From positions 1 through 46,049 of the forward strand of contig JAFUYM010000007.1 of assembly GCA_017470525.1 (NCBI GenBank): a DNA stretch of 46,049 bases, in the 5' to 3' direction. A model generated the notes under the pieces. That model did not search any database, was not told where the DNA came from, and worked only from the letters and a program-made list of their open reading frames with translations. This stretch comes from Bacteroidaceae bacterium (lineage in GTDB: Bacteria > Bacteroidota > Bacteroidia > Bacteroidales > Bacteroidaceae). The translations under genes and the position numbers were made by a program. Shown here one piece after another: positions 32,479 through 40,332 of this stretch; position 1 is the first letter of the stretch, and the number at the start of each line of letters is the position of its first letter.

Positions 32479-34152
32479 TCAACTTTCATGCAATAGTGCC
32501 TTTGCGTTCTCCAATGCTGCCTGTGTCAGTGTCTCTCCACTGAGCATGTGGGCAATCTCCTCCACACGCTGCTCATCTGTGAGCGGTATGATATGGGTGA
32601 CGGTTGCTTCGGCAGTATCTTCCTTATACACTTTATAATGATGGCTACCTAAGGCTGCAATCTGAGGCAGATGGGTGATAGAGATGACTTGTCGCTCATA
32701 GTCACCCATTTCTTTCATGATGCGAGCCATCTTTTCCGCGATGGAACCGCTCACTCCTGTATCGATTTCATCGAAGATGATGGTAGGCAGTTTCACGGCT
32801 CCTGCTATCAACGCTTTAAGTGAGAGCATCACTCGGGCTATTTCGCCACCCGATGCAATCTGACTGACGGGCTGCAATTCGCCACTTTTATTGGCGTTGA
32901 AAAGAAACTGCACCTGGTCGTAACCAGTTGGGGTAAGTGCCGATGGATTGGCGATGACCGAACATTTGAACTGCACATGAGGCATCCCCATCGGCACCAA
33001 ACGTTCTGCCATTTCCTGTTCCACCTTTCGGGCAGCCTTTCCTCTTGCTGCCGAGAGTTGCTTTCCAATCGTCTGCACCATCTCTTTCTGCTGTGTCATC
33101 TTTTGGCGAAGTTCCTCGATGAAATCGTCAGAATGGTCGATTCGTATGAGCCGTTCTTCCAACTCTTTCTGGAGTTCCATCAATGCCTCCACATTATCCA
33201 CATTGTGCTTTTTTTGTAGTGTGTATAGTGTGTTCAGACGTTCGTTCACCTGTTCCAGACGATGAGGATTATACTCCACATCCTCTGCTAACCCCTCCAA
33301 TTCGTTTGCCACATCTTTCAATTCTATGTAGCAGGAATCCAATCGCTCAGAGAGTTCTTCTGCGGATGAAAATACCGATGAAATCGACTGCAATTCAGAA
33401 ATTCCCTGTTTGAGTAACCCCAACACATCGACTCCTTCTTGAGTGGACTGCAAATGATTGGCTGCACTGTATAGCGATGATTTGATGTCCTCTGCGTGTT
33501 CCAGGGTTTCCGATTCTTCTTCCAACGTTTCTTGTTCGCCTTCCTTCAGGTTGGCATCTGCTAATTGGTCAACCTGAAAGCGCAGATAATCCTCATCTTC
33601 CCGACTATTTTGGGCCTCTTCCATTGCCTCTTCCAATTGCTTCTCAAGGTTTCTATATTCCTTGTATTCATTCTTGTACCTCATGAGCAAATCCTGTTGG
33701 GCTGCTACAATATCTAAAATGCTCAATTGGAAATCTTCCTTTCCCAACAGCAGGTTTTTATGTTGAGAATGTACATCAATCAGTCTTTCCCCTAATTCTT
33801 TCAATTGAGCAAGAGAGGCTGGCGTATCATTGATAAAAGCACGTGATTTCCCTGCCGAAGTCAGTTCGCGGCGGACACAACACTCCCTTCCATCAAAATC
33901 AAAATCATTTTCTTGGAAGAAAGCACCCACTTGTTGGTCGAACATCTCAAAGGTCGCCTCTATCATACAACGACGTGCTCCCGACTTGATGGAACGAGCA
34001 TCGGCTCTTTGCCCCAACAACAGACCGATAGCCCCGATGAGAATGGACTTTCCCGCACCCGTTTCTCCCGTAATGACCGAGAAACCTGTATGGAAATCCA
34101 TGTCCAGATGTTCTATCAGTGCGTAATTCTCTATATGAAGATGCCGTATCAT
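32479..34152 (-). CDS. recN: DNA repair protein RecN
   Basis: This 557-residue SMC-like ATPase acts at double-strand breaks. Walker A is GETGAGKSI near residue 31. The coiled-coil region (RNLEKQLEEAMEEAQ to ELEERLIRID) separates the head halves. The ABC signature region is QIASGGEIARVMLSLK and Walker B is TIIFDEIDTGVSG. Full length for the family. It lies 68 bases downstream of the porD-like gene and 36 bases upstream of the pseudoprotease gene on the same strand, so the three are probably one operon. Confidence 0.96.
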   Translation of the reverse strand: MIRHLHIENYALIEHLDMDFHTGFSVITGETGAGKSILIGAIGLLLGQRADARSIKSGARRCMIEATFEMFDQQVGAFFQENDFDFDGRECCVRRELTSAGKSRAFINDTPASLAQLKELGERLIDVHSQHKNLLLGKEDFQLSILDIVAAQQDLLMRYKNEYKEYRNLEKQLEEAMEEAQNSREDEDYLRFQVDQLADANLKEGEQETLEEESETLEHAEDIKSSLYSAANHLQSTQEGVDVLGLLKQGISELQSISSVFSSAEELSERLDSCYIELKDVANELEGLAEDVEYNPHRLEQVNERLNTLYTLQKKHNVDNVEALMELQKELEERLIRIDHSDDFIEELRQKMTQQKEMVQTIGKQLSAARGKAARKVEQEMAERLVPMGMPHVQFKCSVIANPSALTPTGYDQVQFLFNANKSGELQPVSQIASGGEIARVMLSLKALIAGAVKLPTIIFDEIDTGVSGSIAEKMARIMKEMGDYERQVISITHLPQIAALGSHHYKVYKEDTAEATVTHIIPLTDEQRVEEIAHMLSGETLTQAALENAKALLHES

Positions 34153-34220
34153 TGGATAGATGTCTTATTTTCTTTACAAGGTACTGCTCATACAAAACTT
34201 GTTTTCCCTCACTTCAATCG

Positions 34221-35138
34221 TCATTTTTTGATTTTAGCCCAATAAGAGCCTTGACTGGCATTGATGTCAGAGACAATGTCATATACTTCCTGTTTCTCCT
34301 TTTCAGTGCCATGCCCTGAATAAATGCTTACAATCTCATCACGCTTGAAGTCTGTATAGATAGTGGGCAACTGAGATAGTGGCTTATTGCTATGTGCTTC
34401 TTTCAGCATTTCCAAAGCCTCAGTGACAGCAGCCCGACCACGGTCGGCATTTTGTGCCATCTCATCAAGTCCTTGACGATAATATTTGTATTGCATCTGA
34501 CGAATCGGTTCCAAAGATGACTCCATGTAATCGTTGATGATAGCATGGCGGTTGCGGTCATCGCCGAAAGCCTTCCATCCTCCATCTGATGCTTGGGAGG
34601 ATTGGGCATTGTTGACAATACTTTCCACCATGTGCAGGACATCCGTTCCCCCTAACGGAGCAAAGGTGTCCATATCCAATCCGATGAACAAGTAGGCATA
34701 ATAGCCCAACATCGCAGTTAGGTTATTGTCCAGATTGTTGATGTTGAAATCCAGATTATCTTGCTCTTGAAAGGTGAAGTTGAACTGAGTGTCACGCATT
34801 GAGAAGACCGTGGAATTGTAAGCAGAATTATAAACAGGACGGGTGACTTGCCACAACAATTCGCAATTGAAATGCCCGCTGGACTCTTCATATTTCTTCA
34901 CGGTGATGTTCATTGTGCAGTCAATCCGTTCCGCTTTCTGAAACTGTAAGTCCGTCCATTCCCGGTTGTTCATGAACTCCGACACAGCCGTCTCTAAAGT
35001 CTCAAAAACCCCAGTTTTCGTGCCTTGGACTTGTGCATGGTTCACCTTTACCGTGCAGTTCAATTCCTGTGCCAGCAGTTGTACTTCTGAGCAGACTTGG
35101 AAAAGCAATAAAAAGAGAATGACATTAAGCCTATTCAT
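34221..35138 (-). CDS. porD: DUF4835 family protein (PorD-like, type IX secretion-associated)
   Basis: This 305-residue periplasmic or outer-membrane protein starts MNRLNVILFLLLFQVCSEV, a signal peptide, and continues QELNCTVKVNHAQVQGTKTGVFETL, the signature start of DUF4835. Some databases name this family PorD and link it to the type IX secretion system; its mechanism is not established. The blocks FNFTFQEQDNLDFN and YYAYLFIGLDMDTF are typical. The start at 35138 is chosen over 35285 because a consensus promoter lies at 35161-35192. First gene of the operon with recN. Confidence 0.85.
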   Translation of the reverse strand: MNRLNVILFLLLFQVCSEVQLLAQELNCTVKVNHAQVQGTKTGVFETLETAVSEFMNNREWTDLQFQKAERIDCTMNITVKKYEESSGHFNCELLWQVTRPVYNSAYNSTVFSMRDTQFNFTFQEQDNLDFNINNLDNNLTAMLGYYAYLFIGLDMDTFAPLGGTDVLHMVESIVNNAQSSQASDGGWKAFGDDRNRHAIINDYMESSLEPIRQMQYKYYRQGLDEMAQNADRGRAAVTEALEMLKEAHSNKPLSQLPTIYTDFKRDEIVSIYSGHGTEKEKQEVYDIVSDINASQGSYWAKIKK

Positions 35139-35160
35139 AAATGAAACTCCATATTTTCGG

Positions 35161-35192
35161 CAAAAGTAATACTTTCTTGTGACATGCCCAAA
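35161..35192 (-). promoter_or_regulatory. Promoter of the porD-recN-pseudoprotease operon
   Basis: On the minus strand TTTG (35189-35192), a 20-base gap, then TACTTTTG (35161-35168). The start site near 35155 leaves a leader of about 17 bases before the ATG at 35138. Confidence 0.7.
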
Positions 35193-35392
35193 TATTCGTT
35201 TCCTTTTCCTCGAAAAAAGCCCGAAAAGACAGTTTTTTTCAATGCCATTCCCACAAATTCGGAAAAACGAAAGTTTTTGTTTCATTTCTTGAATAATTAA
35301 TTTTTTTTATGATGCAACTTTGTAAAAGAATATGGGTCTAACAGAAGAAAAGACACTATTTACTTAATCATAACTAATCTACAAAGAACAAA

Positions 35393-37246
35393 ATGAAGAA
35401 ATCAAGAACTGTCCTCTTGGCAATGGCATTCGGACTTACAGCATGTACGTGCTTGGCCCAATCTTCGCCAGAACAAAAGTCCGTTACTTTCCATGATGAC
35501 GGCACGATGACATTCCATTACAAAAATCCGACGGCAAAGAACGTGCAAGTGGATGTGCAGTTCGCAGGCAGAAATCCCATGACCAAAGGGGCTGATGGGG
35601 TGTGGACAGCCACACTCGGTCCTGCTGCTCCCGATATGTATCCCTATTGTTTCATCGTCGATGGAGTGAGTGTCATGGACCCTTTGTGCCCTCAGTATTT
35701 CCCCAACGAGGGTTTCAAGAATAGTCTCCTGGAGATTCCTGCACGTAAAGGAAGTCTCGCACACGACATCAAGAATGTGCCTCACGGTCTGGTAGAGTAC
35801 ATCCACTACTATTCCAAGAGTCTGAAAGGCACCAACAATGCCATTGTCTATCTGCCGCCTTCCTACAATGAGAAGGGAAACGAAAAGAAGTCCTATCCTG
35901 TCTTTTATCTTATCAGTGGCACTACTGATACCGAAGAGGTATATTATAAAGTAGGACGCATGAACTATATCCTCGACAACCTTTTGGCTGAAGGTAAGGC
36001 AAAGGAGATGATTATCGTCCTTCCCTACGGCAATCCTACCAAACTCTTGCCAACACCTCCGCAAGGTAGCATGATGGGCATGGGGATGGATGTGTTTGGC
36101 AACGACCTCATCAATGACCTTATGCCCTATGTGGAAAGTCACTACCGCACCATCAACGACCGTGATCATCGTGCCATTGGTGGTTTCTCCCGCGGTGGCA
36201 ATCAGGGGCTTTCCTGTGGATTGACTCACCTTGACAAGTTCTCCTATCTCTGTTCTTATAGTTCTTTCACCTCCACCTCCTTACCCAATGTCTATGACAA
36301 CGCTGAAGACACCAACAGCAAGATTCATCTCTTCTGGCTCGGTGTGGGCACCGACGACTTCCTCTACGGCACCGCACGTGACTACATGGAGTTCCTTGAC
36401 AAGAAAGGCATCCGCTCCGTCAAGGAATACACCCACGACAAATTTGGTCACACTTGGATGAATGCCAAATATTTCCTTGACAAGACCCTGCGTCTGCTCT
36501 TCAACCCTGAGGCATCTGAAGCAGCCATGAAGAACGGACAACCCGCCCTTGCTGCCACAGGCAAGGAAGAAGCCTTCACCCCTGCGGTCATGGCACGTCT
36601 CTTCCCACGGGCAGTCGTTTCTCCTGAATTCAAGGCTGGCGATATCACTTTCCGCATCAATGCGCCCGACGCTCAGGAGGTTCTTCTCGAAAGCGAAATT
36701 CTTGCCAAGCCTGTGCCCATGCAGAAAGATGCTGAAGGTGTGTGGATGATTAAGATACCGGAAAACGCAGGCGAGACTTTCAAGTATTGTTTTGTGGTGG
36801 ATGGCACTCAGGTGGCTGACCCCAGCAACATGTATTTGTCACCCGACAAAGGTTTCAAATACAGCATCTGCAACAACCCTGCTGCCCCGTATAGTTTCTC
36901 CGCAATGGGTGACATCAAACATGGCAAAGTCTCTTACAATCTCAACCTCAATGTGGCGAAATACTTCCCGCCCGTTGACAACGACTCCCCTCTCCCTCTC
37001 ATCCGCCTTATTCCAGGGGTCAATGATACGATGGAAAGTTGGTTCAAAGTGGGTGGTGCCGATGCGATGGCAGACAAACTCCTTGCCGAGGGTAGAACAA
37101 AGCCTTGCATCATGATAACAGACTCGATTGCAGAAGGCGACTTCAGCAACGCAAAGGTGAAGGTCTATACGTTAAAAGCCTCCGACTACAAAACGTGGGC
37201 AGAACGCCGCAAAGCATTAGAAAACTTACTCCTAAAACTTAAATAA
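35393..37246 (+). CDS. Secreted CE1-like esterase with a degenerate second copy
   Basis: This 617-residue exported esterase resembles feruloyl/acetyl-xylan esterases of the CE1 fold. Signal peptide: MKKSRTVLLAMAFGLTACTCLAQ. An N-terminal beta-sandwich (about 28-115, CBM48/E-set type) precedes the alpha/beta-hydrolase domain (~130-370). The nucleophile is Ser266 in GGFSRGG, Asp321/322 lie in GVGTDDF, and His353 is in DKFGHTW. Residues 406-585 repeat the sandwich and the first part of the hydrolase (YCFVVDGTQVADP against YCFIVDGVSVMDP), but the repeat ends before the nucleophile. It is 7 bases upstream of a GH3 gene, so the pair probably acts together on decorated xylan. A weak -7-like box CAACTTTG lies at 35315-35322. 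Confidence 0.88.
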   Translation: MKKSRTVLLAMAFGLTACTCLAQSSPEQKSVTFHDDGTMTFHYKNPTAKNVQVDVQFAGRNPMTKGADGVWTATLGPAAPDMYPYCFIVDGVSVMDPLCPQYFPNEGFKNSLLEIPARKGSLAHDIKNVPHGLVEYIHYYSKSLKGTNNAIVYLPPSYNEKGNEKKSYPVFYLISGTTDTEEVYYKVGRMNYILDNLLAEGKAKEMIIVLPYGNPTKLLPTPPQGSMMGMGMDVFGNDLINDLMPYVESHYRTINDRDHRAIGGFSRGGNQGLSCGLTHLDKFSYLCSYSSFTSTSLPNVYDNAEDTNSKIHLFWLGVGTDDFLYGTARDYMEFLDKKGIRSVKEYTHDKFGHTWMNAKYFLDKTLRLLFNPEASEAAMKNGQPALAATGKEEAFTPAVMARLFPRAVVSPEFKAGDITFRINAPDAQEVLLESEILAKPVPMQKDAEGVWMIKIPENAGETFKYCFVVDGTQVADPSNMYLSPDKGFKYSICNNPAAPYSFSAMGDIKHGKVSYNLNLNVAKYFPPVDNDSPLPLIRLIPGVNDTMESWFKVGGADAMADKLLAEGRTKPCIMITDSIAEGDFSNAKVKVYTLKASDYKTWAERRKALENLLLKLK

Positions 37247-37253
37247 TCACAAC

Positions 37254-40199
37254 ATGAAGAAATTAGCATTCCTGATGGTCTGTTCGCTCTTGGCAACAGC
37301 ACCATCATCGGCACAAAGCAAGAAAAGCCCCGTCACATTCGATGCCTACGAATGGGACTTCGGAGCCATTCAGGCATGTAAAGGTACCGTGTGCCACACG
37401 TTCACACTACAGAACACCTCCAATGCCTCTGTCAAGATTGGCAAAGCCATCCCCTCTTGCGAGTGCATCAAAGCGCTCTATCCCACCGACGACATCAAGC
37501 CTGGTGAAATGGTGAAAGTGATGGTTGCCATGTCTCCATCGGGCGCATCGGGCAAGACCTATCGCAGCGTGGAACTCGTTGATAACAACGGCAAGACCCT
37601 GGGGTCGCTGACTGCCAAGGCAAACATAGATGCCACGGCTGCTGACAACGGGCAGAAGTACCCCTTCCAAAACCCGAGACTCTCTAATGAGGAACGTGTG
37701 GAAAACCTCATCTCCCTGCTCACTCCCGAAGAGAAAGTCGGGCTGATGATGAACAAATCCATCTCGGTGGACAGGCTCGGCATTCCCTCCTACAACTGGT
37801 GGAGCGAAGCCTGCCACGGTGTCCGTCAAGGAGGCTATACCGTCTATCCGCAACCCATTGGCATGGCTGCCGCCTTCAACTCCCAACTGGTTTATGACGT
37901 GTTCTCTACTGTTTCCGATGAGGCACGTGCCAACTGGAACCGCACCAACCACGACGACTCGAAACTGTTCAATGTTCCGATGGGTGTCACCTACTATCCC
38001 GGCAATCCCGAATTGACTTTCTGGTGTCCCAATGTCAACATCTTTCGTGATCCACGCTGGGGACGCGGACAGGAAACCTGTGGTGAAGATCCCTACCTCA
38101 ATGCCGTACTCGGAGTGCAGACCGTGCTGGGCATGCAGGGCAACAACGACAAGTACTTCAAGACCCATGCCTGTGCCAAGCACTATGCCGTGCACAGCGG
38201 TCCTGAGCCACTTCGTCACTCCTACAATGCTTCTGTTTCCATGCGCGACCTGTGGGAAACCTACCTCCCGGCCTTCAAAGCATTGGTGAAAAAAGGGAAT
38301 GTGCGAGAGGTGATGTGCGCCTACAACCGCTATGAGGGCAAACCTTGCTGCACCAGCGACCGCCTGCTCGTCGACATTCTGCGCCGCAAGTGGGGATACA
38401 ACGCCATTGTCGTGACCGACTGCGATGCCATCAACAACTTCTATAATAAAGGACAGCACGAGACCCATCCTGACCCGCTGTCAGCCTCGGTGGATGCTGT
38501 ACTGAACGGCACCGACCTCGAGTGTGGCAAGGTCTTCATGGTGCTCACCGAAGCCCTGCAAAAGGGACTCATTCAGGAATCCACCCTCGACGACCACCTG
38601 CGCAAGACCCTCATGGGACGTTTCGAACTGGGCATGTTCGACCCTGCCGACATGATTCCGTGGGCAAACCTTGGTCCAGAAGTCATCAGCAGCGAATCCA
38701 ACGATGCCCTTGCCACTCAGGCAGCCCGCGAGTCGATGGTGCTGCTTGCCAACAATGGCGTTCTGCCACTCTCCAAGAATATCAAGACACTTGCTGTCGT
38801 GGGTCCGAATGCTGACGATGTGGAACTGCTCAACGGCAACTATGGCGGCACTCCGACCGATGCCCACAAACACTCCCTCCTGGCGGGCATTAAGGCAGCA
38901 CTGCCCAATACCAACATCATCTATCGGAAAGCCTGTGAATTGGCAGACGAATACACCACCGTACACCACCTGCAGGAGTTTAATAACGGCAAGGGCGTGC
39001 TGGTCGAGTTCTACAACAACAAGGAACTCAGCGGTAATCCCGACAAGACCGACTACTACAATGAACTCAACTTCTCCACTTTTGGTGCGTGGGGCTTTGC
39101 ACAAGGTATCAGCAAAGACACCCTCTCCGTCCGTGTGTCAGGCAAATATGTTTCGACCTTTACAGGGCAGATGCAATACACCCTTGCCACCGACAATGGC
39201 TATCAGCTCAAAGTCAACGGCGAGGTGGTGGAAGAGGCACAACCCAGCACCGGTCGCCGTGGCTTCGGCTTCGGTCGCGGAGTGGAATACAAATCCTTCC
39301 CTGTAAAGGAAGGTGAGACCTACGATGTGGTGATTGAATATAAGCACGGCAACGGCAACTTCGCCATGCTTCGTGGCGACATCTGCGAACGCAAACTGGT
39401 GGAGTTTGACAACCTCGCCAACGAAGTGAAAAATGCCGATGCCATCATCATCATTGGCGGCATCTCCGCACGGATGGAAGGCGAAGGCGGCGACAAGGCT
39501 GACATCGAACTGCCCAAGGTGCAGCAGCGTCTGGTCAAAGCCATGCATGCCACAGGCAAACCAGTCATCTTCGTCAACTGTTCCGGTTCAGCCATCGCAT
39601 TCGGCAGCGTGGAAGGTCAGTACGATGCCCTCCTGCAAGCATGGTATGCCGGTCAGGGAGGAGCCAAGGCATTGGCAGACGTGATTTTCGGCGACTACAA
39701 CCCCGGAGGAAAATTGCCCGTCACCTTCTACCGTTCCAACGACGACCTGCCCGATTTCCTCGACTACAGCATGGACAACCGCACCTACCGCTATTTCAAG
39801 GGTGTTCCTCAATATGCCTTCGGCTACGGTTTGAGTTACACCACATTCTCCGTAGGGAAAGGTAAACTGTCAAAGACATCGATGAAATCGGATGGTTCAG
39901 TTAAACTAACCGTTCCCGTAACCAACACCGGCAAGCGCGAAGGAACCGAAACCATACAGGTCTATGTGAAGGCACTCGACTACCCCGAAGCCCCCATCAA
40001 ATCGCTCAAAGGTTTTCAGAAACTGGAACTTGCAGCAGGTGCCACAGGTAAAGCCGTCATCACCCTCGACGGAGAGTCCTTCGAATACTATGACCCCTCC
40101 ATCGACGAACTCTCCACTCGTCCTGGCAGATACAAGATTCTTTATGGCACGTCTTCACTCGATAAAGATTTACAAAGCCTCGATTTCATCGTGAAATAA
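37254..40199 (+). CDS. Glycoside hydrolase family 3 enzyme with an N-terminal DUF1573 domain
   Basis: The 981-residue exported enzyme resembles GH3 beta-xylosidase/beta-glucosidase enzymes with a PA14 insertion. Signal peptide (MKKLAFLMVCSLLATAPSSAQ); DUF1573-like domain (~28-125, YEWDFGAIQACKGTVCHTFTLQN); GH3 N-terminal barrel (~140-410) with the expected nucleophile Asp389 in VVTDCDA; GH3 C-terminal domain carrying the probable acid/base Glu in RMEGEGGD (742-747), interrupted by a PA14 module (~575-715); and a fibronectin III-like tail (~870-980). The sugar specificity cannot be fixed from sequence; the TDCDA motif and neighbour esterase favour xylan. The DUF1573 fusion is unusual. Confidence 0.92.
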   Translation: MKKLAFLMVCSLLATAPSSAQSKKSPVTFDAYEWDFGAIQACKGTVCHTFTLQNTSNASVKIGKAIPSCECIKALYPTDDIKPGEMVKVMVAMSPSGASGKTYRSVELVDNNGKTLGSLTAKANIDATAADNGQKYPFQNPRLSNEERVENLISLLTPEEKVGLMMNKSISVDRLGIPSYNWWSEACHGVRQGGYTVYPQPIGMAAAFNSQLVYDVFSTVSDEARANWNRTNHDDSKLFNVPMGVTYYPGNPELTFWCPNVNIFRDPRWGRGQETCGEDPYLNAVLGVQTVLGMQGNNDKYFKTHACAKHYAVHSGPEPLRHSYNASVSMRDLWETYLPAFKALVKKGNVREVMCAYNRYEGKPCCTSDRLLVDILRRKWGYNAIVVTDCDAINNFYNKGQHETHPDPLSASVDAVLNGTDLECGKVFMVLTEALQKGLIQESTLDDHLRKTLMGRFELGMFDPADMIPWANLGPEVISSESNDALATQAARESMVLLANNGVLPLSKNIKTLAVVGPNADDVELLNGNYGGTPTDAHKHSLLAGIKAALPNTNIIYRKACELADEYTTVHHLQEFNNGKGVLVEFYNNKELSGNPDKTDYYNELNFSTFGAWGFAQGISKDTLSVRVSGKYVSTFTGQMQYTLATDNGYQLKVNGEVVEEAQPSTGRRGFGFGRGVEYKSFPVKEGETYDVVIEYKHGNGNFAMLRGDICERKLVEFDNLANEVKNADAIIIIGGISARMEGEGGDKADIELPKVQQRLVKAMHATGKPVIFVNCSGSAIAFGSVEGQYDALLQAWYAGQGGAKALADVIFGDYNPGGKLPVTFYRSNDDLPDFLDYSMDNRTYRYFKGVPQYAFGYGLSYTTFSVGKGKLSKTSMKSDGSVKLTVPVTNTGKREGTETIQVYVKALDYPEAPIKSLKGFQKLELAAGATGKAVITLDGESFEYYDPSIDELSTRPGRYKILYGTSSLDKDLQSLDFIVK

Positions 40200-40262
40200 C
40201 GCTTGCATATTCGCTTGGACAGAACTTCTTTGAAGGGAACAAACCTTCTTTGTTGAAAAAAG

Positions 40263-40308
40263 AAAAGCCTCCTCGTTGCTATCACAGCAATGGGGAGGTT
40301 TCTTTTTA
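40263..40308. terminator. Terminator between the GH3 gene and the TonB receptor gene
   Basis: A two-part hairpin: CCTCC/GGAGG outer stem and TTGC/GCAA inner stem, with a T run at 40302-40307 on the plus side and A-rich sequence upstream that gives T on the minus side. It lies between convergent genes. Confidence 0.7.
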
Positions 40309-40332
40309 ACTAATCTTTTATTGCTATATCTG

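Noticed and set aside
37407-38468. 353-residue minus-strand frame inside the GH3 gene
   Set aside because: Antisense shadow; the plus frame carries the GH3 nucleophile and barrel motifs.
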